A stretch of DNA of 64,000 nt, from the NCBI RefSeq assembly GCF_024666615.1, contig NZ_CP088297.1, forward strand, positions 1,302,001 to 1,366,000. Reading direction: 5' to 3'. Made by a program: the position numbers and the translations under genes. This DNA comes from Aquabacterium sp. J223 (lineage in GTDB: Bacteria; Pseudomonadota; Gammaproteobacteria; Burkholderiales; Burkholderiaceae_C). Every line of letters begins with the position of its first letter. The stretch's first letter is position 1. The notes beneath the pieces were generated by a model. The model worked only from the letters and a program-made list of their open reading frames with translations. It did no database searches and had not been told where the DNA came from. Shown in pieces: positions 7,505-17,177 of the stretch.

Positions 7505-10500
7505 TCACGCGTGCGCCGGCAGCTCCGGGGCCGCCACCTCGGCGCGGCCCTCCTGCCGCAGCCACTGCGCCAGCTCGGCGGCCGGCAGCGGCCGCGCGAA
7601 GTGGAAGCCCTGCAGTTCGTCGCAGCCCGCCACGCGCAGCGCCTGCGCGGTGGCTTCGTTCTCCACGCCCTCGGCCACCACGCGAAGGTGCAGCGCATGG
7701 CCGAGGCCGATCACGGCGCGGGTGATGGCCTGGTGGGCGCGGTCGGTCAGCAGGTCGCGCACGAAGGAGCGGTCGATCTTCAGCCGGTCGATGGGGAAGC
7801 GGTGCAGGTAGTGCAGGCTGGAGTAGCCGGTGCCGAAGTCGTCCACGGCCAGCTGGATGCCCAGCGCCTTCAGGGCGTGCAGCTGCTGCAGCGTCTGCTC
7901 GGCGCCGTCCATCAGCGTCGATTCGGTCAGCTCCAGCTCGATCGACGCCGGCCGGCAGCCGTGGCGTTGCAGGGCCTCGCGCAGGACGTCCGGCAGCGCC
8001 GGGTCGCGCAGCTGCACCGCGGACAGGTTGATCGCCATCGCCACCTCGCCCAGCCCCTCGGCGCGCCACTGCGCCTGCTGGCGACAGGCGGCGTCGATGA
8101 CCCAGGCGCCGATGGGCACGATCAGCCGCGACTCCTCCGCGATGGGGATGAAGTCGGCCGGTCCCACCGCGCCCAGCTCGGGTGACTGCCAGCGCAGCAG
8201 CGCCTCGGCCCCCAGGCAACGGCCGTCGGCGGCCGCGACCCGCGGCTGGAAATGCAGCGACAGCTGGCTGCGCTCCACCGCGTGCCGCAGCAGCGACTCC
8301 ACCTGCTGGCGGCGCTGCGTCTGCTGGTTGAGTTCCGGGGTGAAGAACTGCACGCCGTCGCGGCCCAGTGCCTTGGCCTGGTACATCGCCACGTCGGCGT
8401 GGCGCAGCAGCTCGTCGATGTCCTGCGAGTCGCCGGGGAAGAGGGCGGCGCCGACGCTGCACGACACGTGCAGCTCCACCCCCGCCGCCTCGTGCACCTG
8501 GCGGATCAGCGGCAGCAGCCGGCGCTCGACCAGCGACGCCACCTCCTCGGCGTCGTGCACCTCGCCGAGCACCACGATGAACTCGTCGCCGCCGAGCCGG
8601 CTCACGGTGTCGCCGCCGCGCACCGCCTGCGACAGCCGCTTCGCCACCGACTTCAGCAGGCTGTCGCCGACGTGGTGGCCCAGCGAGTCGTTGATGGTCT
8701 TGAAGCGGTCGAGGTCGATGAACAGGACCGCCACCTGGTGGCCGTTGCGCTGCGCCTGCTGCATGGCCATGCGCAGCCGTTCGATGCACAGCGACCGGTT
8801 GGGCAGTCCGGTCAGCACGTCGTGCTGGGCCAGGTACTGGATGCGCTCCTCGCTGGCCTTGCGGTCGCTGATGTCGAGCGAGGTGAAGATGTGGTGCGAG
8901 CTCTGGCCCTGGCGGTCGCGCACCGCGCTGACCACCAGCCACGCCGGGTAGCGGCTGCCGTCGCGGCGCTGCACGGTCACCTCGCCCTGCCAGGACGACC
9001 GCCGGCGCAGGTGCGGCCACAGCCGCGCGAAGAAGCCTTCGCGTTCCTCGGGCGCGAGCAGCAGCCCGGGGTGCTCGCCGCTCACCTCCGGCACCTCGTG
9101 GCCGGTGGCCTGGCAGAAGGCGCGGTTGACGGTGACGATGCGCTGCTGCGCGTCGACGATGAGGATGGCCTCCGACGACGCCTCGAACACCTTGGCCCAC
9201 AGCTCCAGCCGCTGCTCCATCACCTTCAGGTGGTTGACCGGCGCGAAGGCGGTCAGCACCGCCTCGCGGCCCTGGTAGTGCAGCCGCCGCGCCGACAGCA
9301 CGGCCCAGGTGCCCTCGTCGCCGGCGCGCCAGTGCACCTCGAACTCGTCGACGGCGTCGCGGTCGGCCAGCTGCTGGAAGAAGCGCGCCCGCACCGCCGG
9401 CGCCAGCGCCGTGCCCCAGGGGTCGTGGCGGTGATCGCCCAGCCAGCGCAGCGCCGGTCCGTTGGCGTGCAGCACGTCGTGCTCGGGCACCGAGGTCACC
9501 ATCAGCGGGATGGGCATGGCCTCGACCAGCCGCTGCTGCGCCTCGGCGGCGCGGGCGCTGGCGGCCAGCTCCTGCTGCGCCTGCCGCTGCTCGTCCAGCT
9601 CGGCCAGCATGCCGTTGAAGCCCACCACCAGGCGGCCGATCTCGTCGCGGCTGTCCCAGTGCACCCGCTGGCGGTGGTTGCCGGTGCGGCGCACGGTGTC
9701 GACCACGGTGGACAGCCGCTTCAGCGGCTGCGAGATGCGCTTGGCCACCGAGTACACGGCGGTGAGGATGAGCGCGAGGATGAACAGCGCCGTGCCGAGG
9801 TGCAGCCACATGCGCTGGAAGAAGCCGTTGATGCGCAGGTCGATCAGCCGGTCCAGCTGCTGCGAGCTCAGCGCCCAGCCGATGGCGGCATCGCCCAGCA
9901 GCGCCTCGCGTGCCGCCTGCAGGCCGGCGGCCTGGGCCGCCTTCGGCTCGTCCATCAGCGCCCGGGCGGCGTTGCGGAAGGCGTCGATGCGCTCGGCCAT
10001 CGCGGCCCCCGGGCCTTCCAGCGCCTGCCGCAGCTGGCCGTCGGCGGCGGCGGAGAAGGCCTCGTTGAGGTCGCTCTTCAGGCCCTTGGCGGTGGCGTCC
10101 AGCCGGCCCTCGAGGATGAAGTAGCGGGTGCGGGCGTCGGCGTCGCGCACCTGGTGGCGCGGCAGGTCGGCCTGCAGCACGGCGTCGATCTGCGACACCA
10201 GGGCCAGCAGCTCGGGGAAACGCAGCAGCACCACCGACATCGTGTAGTAGCTGTCGAGGTCGGGGTCGAGGATGAGGTTGGACTGGTTGCCCACCCGATT
10301 GATCAGCGCCAGGGCATCGTCCAGCGCGCGGCCGAGCGCCACCGGCCGTTCGGCTTCGGCGTGGCGGGTGCCGGCCTCGAGCGACTGCAGCGATGCCTGC
10401 AGCGCGCCGTTGGGCCCGGCGCTGTCCATGCCGGCACCGTGCCGGGCCTCGATCTCCGACAGCGGCGGCGACGCCGGTGCCGGCCGCTGGCCCGCCAGCG

Positions 10501-10702
10501 CGATCACCAGCGGCTGCAGCTCGCGCAGGTAGGCGTTGCCGGCCACCTCCTTGCGCGCGAAGTCGATGGCGATGTACTTCTCGTGGATCAGGATGCCGCT
10601 GATGAAGATCACCGCGGACAGGTCCAGCAGGTAGATCAGGGCGAGCTTGCGGCCCACGCTGAGCCGGGCCAGCAGGTCGGAGAAGGCTCGCCGGAGGGGC
10701 AT
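7505..10702 (-). CDS. membrane-bound HAMP-PAS-PAS-GGDEF-EAL cyclic-di-GMP enzyme
   Basis: The 1065-residue sensor has a transmembrane helix near 17-39, a helical periplasmic domain, a second helix near 295-318, then HAMP and two PAS-like domains. The GGDEF domain has an intact LGGDEF motif (near 703), so it can make cyclic di-GMP. The EAL domain has EALLRW (near 830), DDFGTGYSSL and EGVEN, so it can also degrade it. Which activity wins cannot be told from sequence. It faces the L,D-transpeptidase-like gene end to end with 22 bases between, an arrangement repeated at 58209-61398. A second cyclase gene diverges from it at 10971. Confidence 0.9.
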   Translation of the reverse strand: MPLRRAFSDLLARLSVGRKLALIYLLDLSAVIFISGILIHEKYIAIDFARKEVAGNAYLRELQPLVIALAGQRPAPASPPLSEIEARHGAGMDSAGPNGALQASLQSLEAGTRHAEAERPVALGRALDDALALINRVGNQSNLILDPDLDSYYTMSVVLLRFPELLALVSQIDAVLQADLPRHQVRDADARTRYFILEGRLDATAKGLKSDLNEAFSAAADGQLRQALEGPGAAMAERIDAFRNAARALMDEPKAAQAAGLQAAREALLGDAAIGWALSSQQLDRLIDLRINGFFQRMWLHLGTALFILALILTAVYSVAKRISQPLKRLSTVVDTVRRTGNHRQRVHWDSRDEIGRLVVGFNGMLAELDEQRQAQQELAASARAAEAQQRLVEAMPIPLMVTSVPEHDVLHANGPALRWLGDHRHDPWGTALAPAVRARFFQQLADRDAVDEFEVHWRAGDEGTWAVLSARRLHYQGREAVLTAFAPVNHLKVMEQRLELWAKVFEASSEAILIVDAQQRIVTVNRAFCQATGHEVPEVSGEHPGLLLAPEEREGFFARLWPHLRRRSSWQGEVTVQRRDGSRYPAWLVVSAVRDRQGQSSHHIFTSLDISDRKASEERIQYLAQHDVLTGLPNRSLCIERLRMAMQQAQRNGHQVAVLFIDLDRFKTINDSLGHHVGDSLLKSVAKRLSQAVRGGDTVSRLGGDEFIVVLGEVHDAEEVASLVERRLLPLIRQVHEAAGVELHVSCSVGAALFPGDSQDIDELLRHADVAMYQAKALGRDGVQFFTPELNQQTQRRQQVESLLRHAVERSQLSLHFQPRVAAADGRCLGAEALLRWQSPELGAVGPADFIPIAEESRLIVPIGAWVIDAACRQQAQWRAEGLGEVAMAINLSAVQLRDPALPDVLREALQRHGCRPASIELELTESTLMDGAEQTLQQLHALKALGIQLAVDDFGTGYSSLHYLHRFPIDRLKIDRSFVRDLLTDRAHQAITRAVIGLGHALHLRVVAEGVENEATAQALRVAGCDELQGFHFARPLPAAELAQWLRQEGRAEVAAPELPAHA

Positions 10703-10970
10703 GGCGGTCGGTTGGTTGTTGGGCCGCAGACCGGGGCCTGCAGGCGGGCTCAGGGAAGACCCTGCACAGGCCTCTATCGACGGCCGTCGTCAGCGCTTGA
10801 GCAATGTTTGGCGCCTGCACCAGCGCGTGGCAGCGGTGCCTCGGCGGCAGGCATGGCGCACCGCCGCGGGCGTGCAAACGTCACGCTGCGGCGGCGAAGC
10901 CAGTGAATGGGGCGCCCTGCCGGCGCACCTCACCGGCTGTGCCGCCGCCGCCCGCCGGACACTTGCGGTC

Positions 10971-12683
10971 ATGCTCCGCTCCCTGCGCTCACGCGTCGCC
11001 CTGGCCTTCGGCGGCGTCGTCATCGCCGTCGTCGGCGCGCTGTCGCTGGTGCTCGGGCACATGACGGCCCGCCGCATGCTGGCCGACCAGGCCGTCGCGC
11101 TCGACACCCTCGCCCGCTCCACCGCCGACGTGCTGGCCGACGGCCTGGCCGAACGGCTGCGCGAGGTCGAACTGCTGGCCGCCTCGCCGCCGGCCAGCCC
11201 GGCCGACTGGCAGCGCGTGATGGCACGGGCGCAGCAGAGCCGGCCTCGTTTCAGCTGGATGGGCCTGGTCGAGCCCGACGGCCGGGTGCGACACGCCACC
11301 GGCGACCTGCTGGTGGGCGAGTCGGTGGCCGAGCGGCCCTGGTTCATCGCCGCGCGCGCGGCGCCCGTCGTCGGCGACGTGCACACCGCCAAGCTGCTGG
11401 CCGCGCGGCTGCCGGCCTCGGCCACCGGCGAGCCGCTGCGCTTCATCGACTTCGCGGCCCCGGTGCGCGCCGATGGCCGGCTGCAGGCGGTGATCGGGGT
11501 GCACGTGTCCTGGGACTGGGCACGGGACGTCATCGGCCGCCTGCGCAGCCCGCTGGCGCGGCACCGGGGCGTCACCGTCTTCATCCTCGACCACCGCGGC
11601 GAGGTCATTCTGCGGCCGCTGGGCCTCGATGGCCCGGAGCGGCCGATCGCCCTCGACCAGCTGCCCGCGGACGGCGCCAGGGCCGTGCGCTGGGCCGACC
11701 GGTCGGACCACCTGACGGCCGCCGCCCGGCTGCCCTCGCCGGCCGGGCCCACCGACATGGGCTGGACCATCGTCGCCCGCCAGCCGGTGGCGCAGGCGCT
11801 GGCGCCGGCCCGGGCGGCGCGGCATGCGGCCTGGGCGATCGGCGCGGTGGCCGCGTTGCTGGCCACCGTGCTGGCCTGGCTGGCGCTGGGCCGCTACACC
11901 CGGCCGCTGGCGCAGATGGCCGAGGCCGCGCGGCAGGTGGAAGCCGGCGACCGCGTGACCGAGATCCGCCAGCACCACGGCGCTGCCGAGCTGCGCCAAC
12001 TCAGCGCCTCGCTGCGCGGCATGACCGCCTCGCTGCGCCAGCGCGAGCAGGCGCTGGCCGAGGCGAACCGGGTGCTGGAGGCGCGGGTGGCCGAACGCAC
12101 CCGCGACCTGCTGCACGCCCAGTCGGCGCTGCAGCAGGCCAACGCGGAACTGCAGGCGCTGGCCTCGCGCGATGCGCTGACCGGGCTGTTCAACCGTCGC
12201 CTGCTGGACGAGCGGCTGGCCGCCGAGCTGGCGCGGCATCGCCGCAGCGGCCGGCCGCTGGCCGTGGTGCTGGCCGACATCGACCACTTCAAGGCGGTCA
12301 ACGACGGCCATGGCCATGCCGAGGGCGACCGCGTGCTGCGCGACGTGGCGCGCTGCCTGCAGGGCACCGTGCGCGGCACCGACATCGTCGGCCGCTACGG
12401 CGGCGAGGAGTTCCTGCTGCTGCTGCCCGACACGCCGGCCGAGGGCGCGCTGGCCGCCTGCGAGAAGCTGCGCGCGGTGGTCGCCGCCTGTCCCGGTGCG
12501 GTGCGGGTGACCATCAGCCTGGGCATCGCGGTGCCGGCCGCCGACTGGCCCGACGCCGCCGCCGTCCTGGCCGCGGCCGATGCGGCGCTGTACCGGGCCA
12601 AGGCCGAGGGCCGCAACCGGGTGGTGCTGCAGGGGCCGGCGGTCGCCACGCGGCCCGACCAGCCCGCCGACGCGCCGGCCTGA
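10971..12683 (+). CDS. Cache-HAMP-GGDEF diguanylate cyclase
   Basis: The protein has 570 residues from the ATG at 10971. A transmembrane helix (about 9-30) and a second one (about 286-308, AIGAVAALLATVLAWLALG) enclose a periplasmic domain of the double-Cache type, with WMGLVEPDGRVRHATGDLLVG and RPWFIAARAAPVVGDV. HAMP and a coiled coil lead into a GGDEF domain with the active-site motif GGEEF (near 477) and DIDHFKAVNDGHGHAEGD upstream. It should sense a small extracellular ligand and make cyclic di-GMP. There is no EAL domain. The frame is open upstream of the ATG, but that part has no domain. It is divergent from the GGDEF-EAL gene, with 268 bases between in which I see no clear promoter. Confidence 0.88.
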   Translation: MLRSLRSRVALAFGGVVIAVVGALSLVLGHMTARRMLADQAVALDTLARSTADVLADGLAERLREVELLAASPPASPADWQRVMARAQQSRPRFSWMGLVEPDGRVRHATGDLLVGESVAERPWFIAARAAPVVGDVHTAKLLAARLPASATGEPLRFIDFAAPVRADGRLQAVIGVHVSWDWARDVIGRLRSPLARHRGVTVFILDHRGEVILRPLGLDGPERPIALDQLPADGARAVRWADRSDHLTAAARLPSPAGPTDMGWTIVARQPVAQALAPARAARHAAWAIGAVAALLATVLAWLALGRYTRPLAQMAEAARQVEAGDRVTEIRQHHGAAELRQLSASLRGMTASLRQREQALAEANRVLEARVAERTRDLLHAQSALQQANAELQALASRDALTGLFNRRLLDERLAAELARHRRSGRPLAVVLADIDHFKAVNDGHGHAEGDRVLRDVARCLQGTVRGTDIVGRYGGEEFLLLLPDTPAEGALAACEKLRAVVAACPGAVRVTISLGIAVPAADWPDAAAVLAAADAALYRAKAEGRNRVVLQGPAVATRPDQPADAPA

Positions 12684-12685
12684 CG

Positions 12686-14158
12686 TCAACCGCCGGCCGC
12701 GGCCGGCAGTCGCACGGTGGCCGTGGCCCCCCGCACCCGGCCGGCCTCGTCCTGGCGGTTGTCCAGCGCAAGGCGGCCGCCGAGCGCGGCGCAGATGTCG
12801 CGGCAGATGGTGAGGCCGAGGCCGGTGCCTTCGGTGGGCCGGCCGGTGCGGAAGGGCTCGAACAGGTGCTCCGCCAGCGCGGGGTCGATGCCCGGGCCGC
12901 TGTCGATCACCTGCAGCCGGGCCTGCCCGTCGTCGACGTCCACCTGCAGCAGCACGGCCCCGCCGGCAGGGGTCTCGCGCAGCGCGTTGTGCAGCAGGTT
13001 GCGCGCGAGCTCGCGCAGCATCCACTCATGGCCGAGCACGGTCACCGGCCGCTCGGCCCGCAGCTCCAGGTCCACCGATTTCTGCGCGGCCAGCGGCGCC
13101 AGGTCCAGTGCCACCTCGCGCACCTGCTCGTCCAGCCGCACGGCGGCGAAGGCGCGTCGGCTGACCTGGTCCACCTTGGCCAGCGCCAGCATCTGCTGCG
13201 CCAGGCCGATGGCGCGTTCGACGGTGCGCTGCATGTCGACCAGGGCCGCGCGGTCGGCCGGGCGGTCGCCGTCGCCGTCGAGCGCGTTGCGCAACTGCGT
13301 GCGCAGCACCGTCAGCGGCGTGCGCAGCTGGTGCGAGGCGTCGCGGATGAACTGCTGCTGGCGCTCCAGCGTGCCGCCGAGGCGGCCCAGCAGGTCGTTG
13401 ATGGCCGCCGGCACCGGGCGCAGTTCGCGGGGCAGCGCGGTCGGTTCGAGCGGCGACAGGTCGTCGCCGCGCCGGCGGGCCAGCGCGGCGCGCAGCGCCT
13501 CCACCGGTTTCAGCGAGTGCGCGACCACCGCCCAGGTGACGCCGGCGACGACCAGCACCAGCAGCGCCTGGCGCAGCAGCGTGGCGCGCAGCAGCTCCTG
13601 CGCGCGCTGGCGGCGCAGGTCCAGGCCCTCGGCCACCTGGATGACGGCGATGCCGCGCACGTCGGGGCCCACCACCGGCTGGTACAGCGCCGCCACGCGC
13701 ACCGGCCGGCCCTGGTAGTCGGTGTCGTAGAAGTCGACCAGGGCCGGGTAGGCGCTGCGCTGCGGCATCGGGCCGGGGTAGGGCGGCAGCCCGGCATGGC
13801 CGGCCAGCAGTTCGCCGTCCAGGCCGGTGATGCGCCAGGCCACGCCGCGCAGGCTGTCGGGCTCCAGTTCTTCCAGCGCACTCGGCGGCAGGTCGGCGAG
13901 CAGGCGGCCGTCGCGCCACTGCAGCCATTCGCCCAGCGTGCGGGCGGTGGTCAGCAGCGTGCGGTCGTAGGCCAGCGTGATGGCCTGCAGGGCGTTGCGG
14001 TAGACGCTCACCGTGTCCACGGCGACGAACAGCGCCATCGGCACGATCAAGCCGACCAGCAGCCGTCGGCGCAGGGAGTGGGACCGCCCGTTGGCCAGGT
14101 CCGCCGGCCTTTGGCCGGGGGCCGGCCCGCCGGCGGGCGTCGGCGCCGGGGGGGTCAC
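12686..14158 (-). CDS. tctE: sensor histidine kinase of the tricarboxylate transport locus
   Basis: The protein has about 490 residues from a GTG whose GTGA overlaps the stop of the response regulator gene, so translation is coupled. Transmembrane helices are near 29-52 and 190-212, with a periplasmic sensor between them (TctE N-terminal type). The H-box DASHQLRTPLTVLRTQ (His near 276), N-box HNALRE, G1 DSGPGID, F-box LFEPF and G2 GTGLGLTI are all intact. With the partner regulator and the divergent porin-tctCBA genes, it most likely senses a di- or tricarboxylate and controls its uptake. The start codon is followed by a C7 run, so its exact start should be treated with care. Confidence 0.87.
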   Translation of the reverse strand: MTPPAPTPAGGPAPGQRPADLANGRSHSLRRRLLVGLIVPMALFVAVDTVSVYRNALQAITLAYDRTLLTTARTLGEWLQWRDGRLLADLPPSALEELEPDSLRGVAWRITGLDGELLAGHAGLPPYPGPMPQRSAYPALVDFYDTDYQGRPVRVAALYQPVVGPDVRGIAVIQVAEGLDLRRQRAQELLRATLLRQALLVLVVAGVTWAVVAHSLKPVEALRAALARRRGDDLSPLEPTALPRELRPVPAAINDLLGRLGGTLERQQQFIRDASHQLRTPLTVLRTQLRNALDGDGDRPADRAALVDMQRTVERAIGLAQQMLALAKVDQVSRRAFAAVRLDEQVREVALDLAPLAAQKSVDLELRAERPVTVLGHEWMLRELARNLLHNALRETPAGGAVLLQVDVDDGQARLQVIDSGPGIDPALAEHLFEPFRTGRPTEGTGLGLTICRDICAALGGRLALDNRQDEAGRVRGATATVRLPAAAGG

Positions 14159-14859
14159 GTCGCGGCGTCCTCGCGCAGCAGGTAACCCAGGCCGCGCAGC
14201 GTGACCAGCGCGGTGCCCGAGCCGGCCAGCTTCTTGCGCAGCCGGTAGGCCACCACCTCGATGGCCTCGAACTGGACCTCCGTGGCCATCGGGAAGACCA
14301 GGCGGAACAGCCGTTCCTTGGCCACCGCGCGCCCCGGCGTCGCCATCAGCGCCTTCAGCAGCGCCTGCTCGCGCGGCGTCAGCTCCAGCACCTGCTCGCC
14401 GACGTAGAAGGCGCCGGCCGCGCGGTCCAGCTGCAGCCGGCCGCAGCGCTGCACCGCCTCGGTGTCGCGGCCGTGGCGGCGCAGCAGCGCGCGGATGCGC
14501 GCCTCCAACTCGTCGAGGTCGAAGGGCTTGCCGAGGTAGTCGTCGGCACCGGCGTTGAGGCCGACGACGCGGTCGCCGACGGCGCTGCGCGCGGTGAGCA
14601 CGACGATGGGCACGCCGATCTGCTCGGCGCGCGCCTTGTGCAGCACCTGCAGGCCGTCGAGTCCGGGGATGGTCAGGTCCAGCAGCAGCAGCGCGGGCGG
14701 GTCGTGGCGCAGGCGGTTCATCGCCTCGCTGCCGTTGCCGCAGCAGGTGACGGCGAAGCCGCGCGCTTCGAGGGCACGCTGCAGCGCGGCGGCCAGGTCG
14801 GGCTCGTCTTCGACCAGCAGCAGTCGGGGGCCGTCGGCGACGGTCATGGCCGGGTTCAT
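14155..14859 (-). CDS. tctD: OmpR-family response regulator of the tricarboxylate transport locus
   Basis: This 234-residue response regulator has the acidic pocket VEDEPD (17-21), phosphoacceptor Asp61 in LLLLDLTIPG, and the switch residues in TARSAVGDRV and GKPFDLDEL. The C-terminal winged helix (AIEVVAYRLRKKL, TLRGLGYLL) is of the OmpR/PhoB class, which binds tandem sites spaced 10-11 bases. Such a phased array lies just upstream at 14925-14973. The start is taken as the ATG at 14859; ATG at 14847 and at 14907 are alternatives. It overlaps tctE by 4 bases. It probably activates the porin-tctCBA genes on the other side of the array. Confidence 0.87.
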   Translation of the reverse strand: MNPAMTVADGPRLLLVEDEPDLAAALQRALEARGFAVTCCGNGSEAMNRLRHDPPALLLLDLTIPGLDGLQVLHKARAEQIGVPIVVLTARSAVGDRVVGLNAGADDYLGKPFDLDELEARIRALLRRHGRDTEAVQRCGRLQLDRAAGAFYVGEQVLELTPREQALLKALMATPGRAVAKERLFRLVFPMATEVQFEAIEVVAYRLRKKLAGSGTALVTLRGLGYLLREDAAT

Positions 14860-14924
14860 GGGCCGAGTGTGGCGCGCGGCAACGGCCGCGCAGGACCGGG
14901 TCGCCACCGACCGCGGCGGGGCCC

Positions 14925-14973
14925 GACAGCCGCTTGACAGGCGGCACGGCGGGACGCGACAGCCAGTTGACAG
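14925..14973. promoter_or_regulatory. phased GACAG array, probable TctD operator
   Basis: GACAG occurs four times on the plus strand at 14925, 14936, 14958 and 14969. The spacings are 11, 22 and 11, so the sites lie on one helix face with one place in the series empty. Seen as larger units, two 16-base direct repeats (GACAGCCGCTTGACAG and GACAGCCAGTTGACAG) lie 33 bases apart. The array is between tctD and the porin gene. Use by TctD is inferred from position and from the known tandem binding of OmpR-class regulators. Confidence 0.6.
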
Positions 14974-15062
14974 CCTGGCGCGCGGCCTGCGGGTTGTCGC
15001 CTAAACGGGCCCGCCGGCACGGCCCTCAGCATCGCGGCCTCTTGCCCCAACGAGGAGATCCC

Positions 15063-16149
15063 GTGACCGCTCGCCGTCCCCGCTTCGTCCCGCTCGCCGC
15101 CGCGATCCTCGCCGCCGGCACCACCGCCGCGCAGGCCCAGGGCACGGGCTCCAGCGTCACGCTCTACGGGCTGCTGGACACCTACGTCGAATGGCGCAAC
15201 CACAACAACGCCGCCGGCGACAGCCGCCTCGCGCTCAACTCCGGCGGCATGAACACCTCGCGCTGGGGCCTGCGCGGCAGCGAGGACCTGGGCGGCGGGC
15301 TGAGGGCCATCTTCCAGCTGGAAAGCGAGGTCGGCGCCGACACCGGCGCCGCCGCGGCCGCCTTCTGGAGCCGGCAGGCCAACGTCGGCCTGGAAGGCCG
15401 CTTCGGCCGCGTCGTCGCCGGCCGTTCGTACAGCACCACCTACGACTTCATCCTGCCCTTCGACCCGATGGGTTATGCCCCCCGTGAACTCCTGGGCCAC
15501 GGCCGGCAACGCCACCGCCACCGCGGCCGGTGTCAGCCGCGCCGACGGCATGCTCACCGGCGTCTCCAACCTGGTGAAGTACCGCGGCGCGTTCGGCCCG
15601 GTCAGCGTCGGCGCCAGCTACCGCTTCGGCGAGCAGACCGGCTTCAGCGACGGCAACGCCGCCGTCCTGGCCGCGGCCTACAACGCCGGCCCGCTGGGGC
15701 TGGTGGTCACCGCCGAGCAGGCCAACGGCATCACCGTGGCCGCCAGCGGCCGGCGCGACCGGACCCGCACCGTGCACCTGGGCGCCAGCTACCAGGTGGG
15801 CCCGACCAAGCTGTTCGCGGTGGTGCGCAACTTCGACCGGTCGCTGGCCTCGGGCGCCGCCGACCTGGAAAGCCGCACCGCCTGGGTCGGCGCGGCCTAC
15901 GCGGCCAGCCCGGCGCTGACGCTCACCGCCGCGTACTACCACCAGGACATCCGCAGTGGCGTGCGGCCGGGCGACGACCCTAAGCTGCTGACCCTGCGGG
16001 CGCGCTACGCCCTGTCCAAGCGCACCGACCTGTACGCGGTGGTTGGCCACGCCAAGGCCAGGAGTGGCGCGGTCGGCGTGTCGCGCGACGACGCCGGCTT
16101 CCTCGGCTCGCAGTCCAACGTGGCGGCCGGCATCCAGCACCGCTTCTGA
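15063..16149 (+). pseudogene. outer-membrane porin (Gram-negative general porin type), one frameshift
   Basis: It starts at a GTG preceded by GAGGAG at a good distance, and has a signal peptide ending in AAQAQG. The first part (SSVTLYGLLDTYVEW, TSRWGLRGSEDLGGGLRAIFQLE) is the classic start of Burkholderiales 16-strand porins. The second part, in another frame, runs to a C-terminal aromatic residue (GIQHRF) as required for Bam assembly. The frame changes in the C6 run 15478-15483; removing one C gives GYAPVNSWATAG across the join and a 361-residue protein, the usual length. It leads the tctCBA genes and probably passes the substrate across the outer membrane. The break is most likely a sequencing error. 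Confidence 0.8.
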
Positions 16150-16214
16150 GGACCACCGCCGGGGCGAGCCCGACCGACACCGACGCCCGCCATCGGGCAT
16201 CTGAAGGAGAGCAC

Positions 16215-17177
16215 ATGAACGCATCCAACCGCCGGCAGTGCCTGGGCACGCTGGCCGCACTGGCCCTGACGGGCAGCGGCAGCGCCCGTGCGGCGGCCAA
16301 CCTGAAGGTCATGATCGGCGCCAACCCCGGCGGCGGCTACGACCAGACCGGCCGCGGCATCGGCAAGGCGCTGCAGGAGGCCGGCGTGGCCGGCTCGGTG
16401 ACCTACGAGAACAAGGGCGGCGCCGGCGGCACCATCGCGCTGGCGCAGTTCGCCAACGCCGCCAAGGGCGATCCCAACGCGCTGCTGGTGGTCGGCGCCA
16501 TCATGGTCGGCGCCATCGTGCAGAACAAGCCGCCGATCACGCTCGCGCAGGTGACGCCGATCGCGCGCCTGTTCGCCGAGTACAACGTCTTCGTCGTGCC
16601 CGCGGCCTCGCCGATCAGGACCATGCGCGAGGTGGTCGAGCAGATGAAGAAGGAGCCGGCCAGCGTCAAGTGGGGCGGCGGCTCGCGTGGCTCCGTCGAC
16701 CACATCAGCGTGGCCATGATCGCGCGCGAGAACGCGGTCGACGTGGCCAAGGTGAACTACGTGCCCTTCAAGGGTGGCGGCGAGGCGGTGGCCGCGGTGC
16801 TGGGCGGCCATGTCACCTGCTGCACCAGCGGCCTGGCGGAGATGGACGAGTTCATCCGCACCGGCAAGCTGCGCGCGATCGCCGTCACGGCGCCGCAGCG
16901 GCTCAAGGGCGTGGCCATCCCGACGCTCAAGGAGCAGGGCATCGACGTGGAGATCGGCAACTGGCGCGGCGTCTACGGCGCGGCCGGCATCACGCCCGAG
17001 CAACGCAGGGCGCTGATCGACGGCGTGGCCCGGGCGGTGAAGACCAAGGCCTGGGCGGAGACGCTGGAGAAGAACAACTGGACGCCGGCGCTGATGACCG
17101 GCGACGAGTTCGGCGGCTTCGTCGACAACGACCATGCCCGCCTGCGCGCGCTGATGCTCAAGCTGGGCATGCTGTGA
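16215..17177 (+). CDS. tctC: Bug-type periplasmic tricarboxylate-binding protein
   Basis: The 320-residue periplasmic receptor delivers its ligand to the TctAB membrane part encoded next. The signal peptide ([20 protein letters not shown]) has the twin Arg often seen in Bug proteins and ends at ARAAAN. The mature protein has the Bug ligand loops: [16 protein letters not shown] near the start and [14 protein letters not shown] for the carboxylate contact. An AAGG-like GGAGG turn is intact. GAAGGAG precedes the ATG. The ligand cannot be named from sequence; citrate-like and other dicarboxylates are typical. The stop overlaps the tctB start. Confidence 0.9.
   Translation: MNASNRRQCLGTLAALALTGSGSARAAANLKVMIGANPGGGYDQTGRGIGKALQEAGVAGSVTYENKGGAGGTIALAQFANAAKGDPNALLVVGAIMVGAIVQNKPPITLAQVTPIARLFAEYNVFVVPAASPIRTMREVVEQMKKEPASVKWGGGSRGSVDHISVAMIARENAVDVAKVNYVPFKGGGEAVAAVLGGHVTCCTSGLAEMDEFIRTGKLRAIAVTAPQRLKGVAIPTLKEQGIDVEIGNWRGVYGAAGITPEQRRALIDGVARAVKTKAWAETLEKNNWTPALMTGDEFGGFVDNDHARLRALMLKLGML

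Noticed and set aside
7483-8185. C-terminal extension of the transpeptidase-like frame
   Set aside because: Beyond 7482 it is purely antisense to the GGDEF-EAL gene and has no match in the homologue at 58209.
8252-10906. 884-codon open frame on the plus strand
   Set aside because: It is antisense to the GGDEF-EAL gene, whose domains are unmistakable. The translation is His/Gln/Arg/Ala-rich with no domain, a usual effect of high GC.
10907-14185. 1092-codon open frame on the plus strand
   Set aside because: It runs in another frame through the diguanylate cyclase gene and then antisense to tctE. Both have complete domain sets, so the long frame is a shadow.
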